From Sipunculus nudus (Eukaryota > Annelida > Sipuncula > Golfingiida > Sipunculidae), in contig CM049309.1 of NCBI GenBank assembly GCA_026874595.1, forward strand, positions 8,209,076 through 8,273,075: DNA of 64,000 nt, written 5' to 3'. The position numbers and the translations under genes are program-made. Below are positions 48,680 through 58,960 of the stretch, one piece after another (within the stretch, counting starts at the first letter, position 1; every line of letters starts with the position of its first letter). Under the pieces are notes generated by a model. It saw nothing but the letters and a program-made list of their open reading frames with translations. It ran no database searches and was not told the origin of the DNA.

Positions 48680-50130
48680 AAAAGGCAGTGACAGTCGTTT
48701 GCTTAACACGAGAATGCTCCTGATCAGCAACAAAGTTCTCAATTTCTGACAGGAATCTGAAGCAGTCATCCTCACCCTCTGACGACTGTAGCAGCTGCTG
48801 CAGCTTGCAGTAATCTTACAGGTCTCTCTAACGGCTAATGGTAGTAAAATGGGCGTGGTGGGCTTGTCCCCACTGTCAGAATCAGGGGTCTGGTCTTTCT
48901 GTCAGATCTGTTCCACGATCTCAGAATCACTCAGGATTCCGGTTGTGGTAAGCTGACTGTCAACGTTGACAAAGTCGGAGAAGGTGCCCTCTGTATTGAA
49001 GCCATGCTCACCTAGCTGCTGCAGGGTTAACTCCATCTCAGGATCGTTGTAGACATCTGGAGCATCACTTGGCTCACTGATTGGGGCTGGGCTTATGAAG
49101 CCAGCATGAGGAAAGCAGTTGGTGATAGTTGTCAGCTTGACGAATGCATGTAGTTGCAAGTCCTTACTCTCCACACAGTCAACCAGGCACCTGAGGATCT
49201 GCTTCCTGTAGTACACCTTGAAGTTCTGAATCACTCCCTGGTCCATGGGCTGAGTCTGGCTGGTTGTACTGGGCAGTAGGAAAACAAGCTTGACAGCAAG
49301 GAGGTCTGGTATGTGGAGATGGGCAGGGCAGTTGTCCACTACCAATGCAATGCTGCATTTCTTGCAATGACACTCGTTGTCCAGTTTGCGCAACCACTCT
49401 GTGAAGAGTACTGGCATCATCCAGGCTTTTTTGTTTGCTCTGTAGGCTGTAGGCAGGGTGTGGCCATTTTTGAAGCAGCCGGGTTTTTTGAACTTGCAAA
49501 TCACAAAGAGGGGGCGTTTGTCCGAACCTGTCATGTTCTTGCTAGGTAGAAGATGGAAGAACAGTCCTGTCGTGTCTGCGTTGTATATCTTCGTGGGTGT
49601 ACTCCTCCAGTAGGCTGGGTAGAGCAGTAGTCTTCCACTTGTCGATGACAGCAGAATCCAAAGCATTCTCCTCCCAAGGAGCAGAAGGTGATGTTGTGTT
49701 GCTTCTTGAAACATTCTAGCCATCCATTGCTGCACATGAAGTTGGTGACTGCTAACTTGACTGCGAGGTCATTGGCCTTGGCATGCAGCATAGGTCCGCT
49801 GACTAGGATGTCCTGTGCACAAGCAGGGTTAAACCACGTCCGCAGTGCATGAGTTAGCGTTGTGGTCCGAACTTGTGTTCAGCAAAGGCCCCCTTGATCT
49901 TCCCAGCATTTTTTATCCATGTACTCAGCATGTTGGCCGGGATGTTGAAGTCATTTGCAATCTTTGCTTTGGTCTCTTTGTCTCAGCATTTTTGATCCAT
50001 GTACTCAGCATGTTGGCCGGGATGTTGAAGTCATTTGCAATCTTTGCCTTGGTCTTGCCACCAAGTTCAACTTCGAGCAGTGCTTCATACTTCTGCTTAA
50101 TCTCTTTACATTAAGCTTATGCTTGTACAA
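48680..50130 (-). pseudogene. Tigger/pogo-like DDE transposase, broken
   Basis: Remnant of a Tigger-type (Tc1/mariner, pogo) transposase, the enzyme that cuts and inserts its own element. The longest intact stretch is 49735-48902. It carries a DDE_1 core: YNADTTGLFF (Asp codon 49574-49576), LVVDNCPAH (Asp codon 49334-49336) and TQPMDQGVIQ (Asp codon 49241-49243), so a DD30D triad survives. The motif reads DTTG where DETG is usual. Upstream, in other frames, are a CENP-B-type helix-turn-helix (GPMLHAKANDLAVKL, SNGWLECFKKQHNI; about 49815-49680) and a psq-type one (KAKIANDFNIPANMLSTWI; about 50100-49905). Downstream a C-terminal tail reads in yet another frame (DDCFRFLSEIENF, VKQTTVTAF). A TGA at 48902-48904 and at least three frameshifts (near 49580, 49675 and 49855) break it. 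Terminal repeats were not found; F1 abuts one side and F4 lies close on the other. Confidence 0.85.
49901..50060. repeat. 80-bp tandem duplication inside the Tigger HTH
   Basis: 49901-49980 and 49981-50060 are near-identical 80-bp copies (about three to six differences). They duplicate the helix-turn-helix segment containing IANDFNIPANMLSTWIKNA. An 80-bp step is not a multiple of three, so this alone shifts the frame. Confidence 0.9.
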
Positions 50131-50199
50131 CCATTGCAAACAGGACATGAACAATATAAAAGTGAAACAGTTATACTGTATAACAAACTCTATGGTAAA

Positions 50200-51162
50200 C
50201 TAGATATTTCTTGGCACCGCAGGTGTCATTGTATCCCTAGACAATTAATCCCCCCCAGGTGCCATAGTATCCCCAGACAATTAATCCCCCCCCCCCCTTT
50301 AAGAATAGGCCCCCAATCTTCAGCAACAATTAATATCAGACCACACTCATAGAAATGGTCATGACCCCAATTTCAATATACATCATCTTCTAACCCATGT
50401 CTATGTTTATGCATAATATGAAAGAAATCTGTTTATTGGTTTTTGACTTATAATGCTCACAGTACTGTTAAGTGGCAATGATGGGGTATTAAACGGCACG
50501 AAAAACAAGTAAAAGACTAACAGGTGGCGCTACTAGTTTCCAGTATATGACAACACTATCCAAGATCTTAGGTCAAGTTGATTTTTGGACCAATCAATGC
50601 ATCCCTTATTGAGTCTGAGATATTAATGATTTTGTGTGATTTTCACCATATATGGCAATATTCAAGGTCATGACCCCAATTTAAATAAACATCATCCCAT
50701 AACCCATATCTATGTACATGCATAATATAAAAGAAATCTGTCCATTAGTTTTTGACATAATGCTCACAGTACTGTAAAGTAGCAATATTGGGGGTATTAA
50801 ACGGCATGAAAACAGGTAAAGAATAATAGGTGGCGCCACCAGTTTCTAGAACATGACAACCCTATCCATGATCTTCCATCAACTTGATTTTGGTATATCC
50901 ATGCAAGATTTTTATGAGATATTTAAGAATTTGTGTGATTTCCCCAAAATTGGACCTATTCAAGGTGAAGGACACTCTCTTATTCATGGTCATGACCTCA
51001 TTTTAAATAGGCATTGTCCTCTCATCCATATCTATACATATACCAAATTTGGTAAAGATCTGTGAAATATTTTATGAGTTATTGCGCCAACAAGATTTAT
51101 ATGCGGCGGCGGGGGGACTGGTATGAAAACATAGTATCCCCCGACTTTGTCTGGGCATACAA
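50200..51162 (-). mobile_element. F4 element, short copy
   Basis: The plus-strand left end CTAGATATTTCTTGGCACC-GCA-GGTGTC and right end TGTCTGGGCATACAA are both present. Flanks GGTAAA and TAAGAG again give A/T without duplication. The subterminal block (AGGTGYCATWGTATCCC...CCCCC) is itself duplicated at about 50220-50298. Two GGTGGCGC-bearing units remain (about 50522 and 50829). Length 963 bp. Confidence 0.75.
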
Positions 51163-51780
51163 TAAGAGTCAATCTGATAGAGATCTCATCTTACTCCCTT
51201 TATATAGAGTCCTGTATATTTATCCTAGACATATCAAAGATAAGGATTTGATTATGTTTTGTTTATCAATAACTTCTCTTTAATGCTTTATTGGAGAGAG
51301 AAAAAAAGGAATGATCATGAGTGACTAATTGGCAAAACAAGTGAACAACGGACTAGGTATATGTAAGCCATCACACTTGGTTAGTAAGATCCTTGCCAGA
51401 ATTAATTATGTTACTAGTCATCGCAGCCATAGTTATGACTGTTGGACCGTGTGTGACTATAACAAACATTACCTTGAGTCAACAGATCCATCGCCCTTGA
51501 TGAGTGAGAGCCTTGTCAGTATTAGTTAATTATGACTGGTCATCACAGCCCAATCACGATTGACGGACCCTGCACAACCGTTATCCAATTATGACTGAGT
51601 TTAGTGATAGAAATGTTAGCTGGGGACCAACAAAACAACTCGACACATCCGTTTTTTTTTTACACATCCAACTTCAACACAAGTGGAGTTAAATAAGTAA
51701 GGTTTTAACTACTTTTTGCATGGACCCCACGTTCATCTTTGACACATGGGGGAATTTTGACTTAACCAAGTTTGATACAA
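51163..51780. other. Spacer, no gene
   Basis: AT-rich DNA with imperfectly repeated GGTTAGTAAGATCCTTGCCAG / GAGAGCCTTGTCAGTATTAG segments at about 51380-51540 (roughly 120 bp apart). No recognised coding frame. The last part probably belongs to the Tigger-like element whose end is at 51793. Confidence 0.4.
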
Positions 51781-51795
51781 TGAGGTTTCACTGTA
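51781..51795 (-). mobile_element. Tigger/pogo-like terminal repeat with TA
   Basis: Reverse strand TA-CAGTGAAACCTCA, the form of a pogo/Tigger end next to its TA target. The element body would lie to the left. The partner end was not located. Confidence 0.4.
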
Positions 51796-51818
51796 TCTAC
51801 ACACCATTTCTTACAAAC

Positions 51819-51974
51819 TTAGCGACATTCATAATCAGTCCTAACATTCATTATGTAAGTGAACACTAGCTTGGAAGCTTTCTTTGCTCCTAGTCTGTTT
51901 CTCACTTTAGTGTGGATATATCTAAAATTTGAGAATATTCTCTCAATTGAAGCTGATGAAGCAAATTTATAAAC
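51819..51974 (-). pseudogene. hAT transposase C-terminal remnant
   Basis: About 50 codons on the minus strand, ending at the stop 51819-51821. They read FASSASIERIFSNF, then IHTKVRNRLG and KKASKLVFTY. This is the hAT-family C-terminal dimerisation motif (SSAxxERxFS ... RNRLG ... A..LV), by which hAT transposases self-associate. An in-frame TGA lies just upstream and no further hAT domain is evident in the next kilobase, so it is a broken fragment. It cannot come from the hAT MITE at 57497, which is 5.5 kb away, but shows that hAT elements have been active in this genome. Confidence 0.75.
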
Positions 51975-53350
51975 TCAAAGTCACCCCAGTCCTTGAATAA
52001 ACAAAGATGCCCAACACAAGCTTGGTGGCAGCTGACACTGGGGTACCATGACCTAACAGGAAGCTGTGAAATAGGAACCAGTCAGTCTGTAGCCCATTGC
52101 CTATTAAGATGATTAGTGCAGGAGGATCATGAAATCCTGATACCTTGCTCATTAATGAAGTTTATTTGTTGAACTCATGGGTATCACTTAACAGAAATCC
52201 CCCATGCATCTAGGATACATGGGTTTTAAATTTTTTTTTGTACATGACTTTTATTCACGTTAATTAACAGTGTAAATAACGTTAGTGTAAGAAACTTGCC
52301 AACCCTGAAAGCAGCAAAAGAGCTTTACTGGTGAAGTAGGTAGGAGTCGAAGAAAAACCAAGACTATTTCTATTTTAACATTAAGGAAAAAGAAACACTG
52401 TGCAGTACAATTGGCCAATATTACTTTTTCCTTGAACAGGCAAAGGACAATGCAGTGTGGGGTAGTCATTGTATAGGGATGGATTTACATATCTTTGAAT
52501 CACAAATGAAATCTATGATTGCCCATCTATTTTGATAACTCCTTTGACAATCAGTGAGTTGTTTATAACACACAGATTATGTGTCTGTGGCCATGAACTA
52601 AAGAATAATACAACAAGGTCAATGACCATCCTTCTGCCTCACTCCTAATGCAGCGTTATATAAATACACTGCAGTCATCCCAGATCTCCATTTATTTAAA
52701 CCACTGCTTTGTATAAGCAAGGTATTCTGGGTTTCACCACCAGGTTAGACACAGAGAAAAGAACTGTAATCAGACCAATCAGAGCATGGTATCCCACTGT
52801 GCATACAGCTCCAAATTTAAACATACAACTTGTGCTTTCACTGGTCTGATTAGTGATCACAATGGTGTAATCTGGTGTATTCAGACCAACTGCTATACAA
52901 AGTGTTAAGATATTAAAAGGAGATCTGAGAGGACTGCAGAGTAGAACTGCTGCATGAGAAGCCTTAGACTACATGTCTCAACTGTCAAACTTTAAAATCA
53001 ATTTTTTTTACTTTCATGGAAACACCTTCTGTTTACATTTCACATGCATATGCTTACAAAATGTTACTAATACCATGGATTCCTTTCCATTAAAACACCC
53101 ATATTTATGTAAGCTGGCTTGAAACAATTATTATCCAACCTATTTTACTCTCATATTAATGTAGACGCCCCAGTGCATTATGGGGTTAATATTTCAATGC
53201 CCAAAACCCTTACCAGCAGAGTTGTATTGTTATGATTCTGTGCAGTGTCAGTCAATGACCTATAGTACCAGTATATACTAATCCTGCCACTTGCTAGAAA
53301 TTTAAACAAGATGTTACCATTTCTTCTTTGCATTTTGTACAATGACACAC
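51975..53350. other. Low-repeat DNA, no supported gene
   Basis: About 1.4 kb. The 61- and 69-codon minus frames (51967-52152 and 52260-52469) are unrecognised; the first lies just upstream of the hAT remnant and might be decayed hAT sequence. Confidence 0.4.
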
Positions 53351-53853
53351 AGTGATGTAGGACTCAAGTTTAGACTTGGACTCAACTCTGAAACCCAGTC
53401 CACTTTTTTTAGGGACTTAGACTTGGACTCAAGGGTACTGGTATCTGACTTGTACTTGGAGGTAAGTACTCATGAAATCAGACTGAGTCAATCTCAACTT
53501 CTCAAGTCCAGTTAAAAACTCTGTCACATACTGTAATACTTTCATGCATGTACAAAATACAAAGGACTACAATAAGACCATATACCATTAAGCTTTAGCT
53601 CTGCATAGGAAGCTAAATGAAATTAAACGTTAAAGTAAAAAGCATATGCATACTAGTGTTATTAAAATACATATGATAATCAAGTTTTCATTTTATATTA
53701 CTTTTAATAAGTAGATTTGCATTGGACTCAGACATGACTCTGATTCAAAGGTACTCGGACTTGGACTTGAATCTGAAGGACTTGGACTTGGACTCAAACA
53801 CAAGTAGCCTCACTGGACTCTGAAATTAACTCTGTCTCGAGTCCTGCATCAGT
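53351..53853. mobile_element. MITE with GGACTC-rich inverted ends
   Basis: The left end AGTGATGTAGGACTCAAG and the reversed right end ACTGATGCAGGACTCGAG match at 15 of 18. Inside both ends GACTTGGACTC is repeated many times (about 53376-53470 and 53725-53830) in inverted orientation. It is 503 bp, with no transposase and no clear target duplication; superfamily not assigned, hAT possible. Confidence 0.55.
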
Positions 53854-54490
53854 AATTTATAACATTGGTACACCTGAGAAGATATGTACTGCACATGCAG
53901 AGGCTGAAATGTATCTAAAGACTGACTGTCACTGATTGTGAAAGGAAGTCTTTCTTGTAAATTTTCCATATTGCATGTGAATGAACAATTTCCTAATAGG
54001 AAAGATTTCAACTCACTGCAAACAACAGGAAGTGAAATAAGAAATGAATCCAAATCTTTTATGTTGTGATGTTTCAGTTATAGACCGTATATATGCACAA
54101 CAATTAACTTCCACCACGATGCTGTATGTTAACACAGCCACCATAAATCACTCTGCTGGTGCCTTCATAGCAATATATGACAGTCAGTATCATGCTTCTT
54201 ATATGAGGGTTACATCAGGGTAAGCATCATGATGGTGACATCAAATGCACCTTTATGTTACCAATACTTATGTAGCATATCTGAAATACTGGTACATTAG
54301 TCATACAGTCAGATATTGTTAGTTACTGCTATATGACCATATCCCTACAATGGTATATAAATATTGTTAAAACTTTTGGTGGAAACCGCATCCATTTTTT
54401 TAATGCTGACTTCTAATTCTTAAATAAGTATAATTTACATCTCCCCATTTTGGTTTGGGATTTTGTTACAGGGTAACACTCACTTCCTGT
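53854..54490. other. Spacer, no gene
   Basis: About 640 bp without a recognised repeat. A 75-codon minus frame begins here and runs into the MITE. Confidence 0.45.
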
Positions 54491-54778
54491 ATTTTTTTTT
54501 TTTATTTTATATCTTGGCGTCACCCAGGCCTGGTGGCTACTGCACCTGCAGGTACTGGGTGTGTAATCATCCCCATTGCTGGGTCAAAACACCAAGGAAC
54601 CTCCCAATGATGCTGTTGTTTGTGAGAGATACACGGCTGTGGGGCACAGCCTTCCCATTAAGCCTGTTGAGTGCTCACCCTGGGTTGGGGCCACCAGTGA
54701 AAAAATTTCACAGCCTTGGCTGAGATTTGAACTCACAACCTCCCAGCTTTGAGTCCTGTGCTCTACCCCTGAGCCACA
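54491..54778 (-). mobile_element. tRNA-derived SINE
   Basis: On the minus strand the head has a polymerase III A box, TGGCTCAGGGG (54766-54776), and a B box, GAGTTCAAATCTCA (54721-54734), at tRNA-like spacing. A body with TGCCCCACAGCCGTG and a 3' tail of A/T-rich DNA read as A12-T-A follow (54491-54512). SINEs are copied by LINE reverse transcriptase; no LINE is seen in this window. Target duplications are not obvious. The 86- and 90-codon frames here are read-through. Confidence 0.75.
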
Positions 54779-54880
54779 AAAACAAACAAACAGTTCTGAT
54801 TTACTTACAGTTTTACTCCTATGAGCTGTGACAGTGGCAGAACTTGAAAATTGCACTGAAAATGTGACTGAGGAAGCAAA

Positions 54881-54910
54881 TACAGTGGAACCTGTCTATA
54901 AGACCAACTA
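54881..54910 (+). mobile_element. Possible Tigger-like terminal repeat
   Basis: TA-CAGTGGAACCTGTCTATA resembles the inverted end of pogo/Tigger elements next to its TA target. No partner end was found before the F4 at 55080. Confidence 0.35.
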
Positions 54911-55079
54911 TCTAACTAGTATATGGACAGTTGACAAGCAACTACAGGTATCAGCCAAATCTGAGAGGCATTGATAAAGTAAGGCACAGAATCTCTCCTG
55001 ACTTGACAGCTCTCCAAATTTGTGGCATCTGAGATGACAAAGTATCCCAAGACGCATGGTTGGATGAAACTAAAAACAA

Positions 55080-57320
55080 CTAGACATTTCTTGGCACCGA
55101 AGGTGCCAGAGTATCCCAAGACATAGTAGCCCCCCCCCCTTTAAGAATAGACCCCATTTTTAGCAGCATATACTGACACTTGGCATATTTATTGTTTCTT
55201 CCATCTAACAATCCACAATCTTGTTGAAGATGTTGGTCCTGTGACCTTGATATTTTTAAAGATGTGTCCTGTGACCTTGACCTTTGACCTCATGACCCCA
55301 AAATCAATTCGGGTCTTGCTTTTCCAATAGGACATATGCAAGTCAAGTTTGAAATCTATACATCAATAAAGCAGGAATTATCATCCAGAAACTAATTTTT
55401 GGACAGATGGCTCTTGTGACCTTCACCTTTGACCTTGTGACCTCAAAATTTATAGTGTTCTTCCTCTCTTGGCAGGAGAACTATATGTGAAAGATGAAAG
55501 ATCTGAGATGAAATGTTTGGCTGAAAATGCATCCACATCTTTTTAAAGATGTGTCCTGTGACCTTGACCTTTGTCCTCATGACCCCAAAATCAATTTGGG
55601 TCTTGCTTTTCAATGGGACAAATACAAGTCAAGTTTGAAATCCATACATCAATAAAAGCAGGAATTATCATCCAGAACTAATTTTTGGACAGATGGCTCC
55701 TGTGACCTTCACCCTTGACCTTGTGACCTCAAAATTGATAGGGGTCTTCCACTCTTGGCAGGTAAACTATAAGTGTTCAAGATGAAAGATCTGAGATGAA
55801 ATGTTTGGCTGAAAATGCATCAACAATCTTTTTAAAGAGGTTTCCTGTGACCTTGACCTTTGACCTCATGACCCCAAAATCAATTCGGGTCTTGCTTTCC
55901 AATGGGTCAAATACAAGTCAAGTTTGAAATCCATTCATCAATAAAAGAAGGAATTATCATCCAGAAACTAATTTTTGGACAGATGGCTCCTGTGACCTTC
56001 ACCTTTGACCTTGTGACCTCAAAATGGATAGGGTTCTTCCTCTCTTGGCAGGTGAACTATATGTGCAAGATAAAAGATCTGAGATGAAATGTTTGGCTGA
56101 AAATGCATCCACAATCTTTTAAAAATGTGTCCTGTGACCTTGACCTTTGACCTCATGACCCCAAAATCAATTTGGGTCTTGCTTTTCCAGTGGGACATAT
56201 ACAAGTCAAGTTTGAAATCCATACATCAATAAAAGCAGGAATTATCATCCAGAAACTAATTTTTGGACAGATAGCTCCTGTGGCCTTGACCTTTGACCTT
56301 GTGACCTCAAAATTGATAGGGTTCTTCCTCTCTTGGCAGGTGAACTATATGTGCAAGATAAAAGATCTGAGATGAAATGTTTGGCTGAAAATGCATCCAC
56401 AATCTTTTAAAGATGTGTCCTGTGACCTTGACCTTTGACATATGACCCCAAAATCAATTTGGGTCTTGCTTTTCCAGTGGGACATATACAAGTCAAGTTT
56501 GAAATCCATACATCAATAAAAGCAGGAATTATCATCTAGAAACTAATTTTTGGACAGATAGCTCCTGTGGCCTTGACCTTTGACCTTGTGACCCCAAGAT
56601 TTATATGGATCATCCACTATTGGCAAGTGAGCTATATATTCAAGATGGAAGACCTAGGATGAAAGTTTGGCTTAAAATGCATCCACAGTATCTTTTAAAA
56701 TGCCAGTCCATTGACCTTGACCTTTGACCTCATGACCCTAGAACCTATAGGGTTCTTACTTTAGTGGTGGGCCATACATAAGTCATGTTTGAAATCCATA
56801 TGGCTATCAACACTGGAGATATCATAAGAGGTGTGAGATTTTCACCATATATGGCAATATTCAAGGTCAAGGCCACTATCATAGGAAAGGTCATGACCCC
56901 AATTTAAATAAACATCATCCCATAACCCATACCTATGTATATGCATAATATAAAAGAAATCTGTCCATTAGTTTTTGACTTATAATGCTCACAGTACTGT
57001 AAGGTGGCAATTTTGGGGGTATTAAACGGCACGAAAACAAGTAAAGAATAATAGGTGGCGCCACCAGTTTCTGGAACATAACAACCCTATCCATGATCTT
57101 CCATCAACTTGATTTTGGGATAAATCCATGCAAGATTTCTTGAGATATTAAAGATTTTGTGTGATTTTCCCCCAAAATTGGACCTATTCAAGGTCAAGGA
57201 CACTCCCCTAGTAAAGGTCATGACCTCATTTTAAATAGGCGTCGTCCTCTTACCCATATCTATACATATGCCAAGTTTTGTAAAGTTCCATGAAATATTT
57301 TTTGTCTGGGGATACAACAA
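55080..57320 (-). mobile_element. F4 element with GACCTT array
   Basis: The left end CTAGACATTTCTTGGCACC-GAA-GGTGCC, then GTATCCCAAGACA and a C run (55131-55139). The right end is TGTCTGGGGATACAA (about 57303-57317). The right end is shortened against other copies (ATTTTTTG joins directly to TCTGGGG). The body is a six-unit 288-bp array followed at 56825 by the same GGTGGCGCCACC unit type as in the other F4 copies. No coding frame. Confidence 0.7.
55250..56760 (+). repeat. 288-bp array rich in TGACCTTTGACC
   Basis: GTGACCTTGACCTTTG-type starts at 55271, 55558, 55847, 56134, 56422 and about 56711 (287, 289, 287, 288 and 289 bp). Each unit has two related halves, one with GTGACCTTGACCTTTGACCT and one with GTGACCTTCACCTTTGACCT. 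Each half also keeps CATCAATAAAAGCAGGAATT or GATCTGAGATGAAATGTTTG. Confidence 0.9.
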
Positions 57321-58960
57321 TTGTAGGTGGCAACATCAGTCCTGTGTACAAGATAGTGTCAATCTTAGATCTATGGATATGCAAAATTTCAGGCCCATAA
57401 GTAACTTATGAGATAAATGCATAAATTTTTTTTTTACAAATACATGATTGTAATTGGCACAACTGTCTTGTGTATGAGAAAGCTATCCAAGTTGGACAGG
57501 GTTGGGCAAAACCCAGGTTTTAAGCATAAAACCCAGCCCAGTGGGTTTTACTGGGTAAACCCGGGTTTTATGGGTTTTATGGGCAATATAGTCTCAAATG
57601 GCAACTTGACTGAACTCAAATTTCTTGTACCAGCTTGGGAAATACTGTGATCAGTACGCTTCTTTGCTTAAAGATATATATAACTATATAAATATTCATA
57701 ATATATAACTCATATTGGTGATATATAGCAGTTATAATGATAATTTTAAAAAAATCAGGAGTCTTTAAGATGGAGTATAAATCTACTGTACTTTGTAACT
57801 CCCATTATTTCAATCATATTTCTATCTGAATCTATCATTTGTAATTATTTAATGATTTTGAAATAATTTCCTTTGTATCAATGAAAGATTGAAAGTGCAT
57901 GGATTACTTATTTGGTGTGTAAACAAACTAGCTAACTGGTCGACACAAGATGGTTACTCGCTGCTAAGTCTCAACTTATTGGCAGTACGTGTATAGGATA
58001 CCATACAGGTCAAGCCACAGTGCTACCTCACTGGGACTGTGCTGCAGAAGCAATGGCATCCACTGGGCACCGACACTTTGGGGGTTATTGTTATTACAAG
58101 AATATTAGGGGTTGAAGTGGAGTACAGCCTAGGTATGGCTTTCATTATGGTATGATTCTGCTATATATATCCAGGGCATGTGAGATATCTTTAGTTCTTA
58201 GGTCTTTCTGTTGCCACCATGAAACCTAAACTTATTTCATGGACAATCACTGTAGTTTTTCCTCTTTATTTGATTATATGTATTTTATGCAGTGATTCTG
58301 AGATTGAAAAGAATGCTTCTAGAAAAGCCCAAATCAAATTGCCCATTAAAACCTGCATGTGGGTTTTAATGCTTATTGCCAGCCAGGATAATAAGGGGTA
58401 TTACCCGCCCAGGTTTACCCACCCGGGTATTACCCGCCCAACCCTGAAGATGGATGGACATGGAAACTTCAGGCCGTTGCATTGGACAACTCCTGAGATG
58501 TGTGATATTCACCAAAAACAGACCTTCAGATGAACCCCAGATGAAATTGATTGCAGGTGGCGCCACCAATTTTGTACACAAGATAGACCATTCCAAGATC
58601 TAATGACATGCAAATTTTCAGGCGATTTGATCAAACCACTCCTGATATTAATGCCTGGACGTATTCTACAAAAACGTGATTGGATGTGGTGCCAACAGTC
58701 TTGTGTATGGGAAAAACATACCCAGATGGATTTACAATTTATGCCAATATGCGAACCACTACTGAGATATGTGCAATTTTCACCAAAAACATATTTAAGT
58801 ATGGATGCTTAACAAAAATGATTGTTGGCGCCACCAGGCTTGTGTACCAGATAAAGTATAAGAGATATATGGACATGCAACATTTTAGGCAGATTTGTCA
58901 AAACTCAAACCACTCCAGAGATAAATGCATGGATGTATTCTAATTTCTAAGAATTTCACA
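57321..58960 (-). mobile_element. Decayed palindrome-bearing units split by a hAT MITE
   Basis: Before and after the MITE there are diverged units of about 130-150 bp with GGTGGCGCCACC (about 58557), GTTGGCGCCACC (about 58825) and GGTGGCAACATC (about 57327), like 19744-20760. Ends were not identified. Confidence 0.5.
57497..58446. mobile_element. hAT-type MITE with 8-bp target duplication
   Basis: Perfect 11-bp inverted ends CAGGGTTGGGC ... GCCCAACCCTG, flanked by AAGTTGGA (57489-57496) and AAGATGGA (58447-58454): an 8-bp duplication with one mismatch, as in hAT. Both subterminal regions are rich in GGGTTTTA/TAAAACCC and ACCCGGGT palindromes. The 950-bp body has a 104-codon frame (58219-58533) that runs out of the element and looks accidental, so it needs a hAT transposase from elsewhere. 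Confidence 0.85.

Noticed and set aside
58219-58533. 104-codon frame with a hydrophobic start
   Set aside because: It begins inside the hAT MITE and runs through its right inverted repeat into flanking repeat DNA, so it is not a natural gene.
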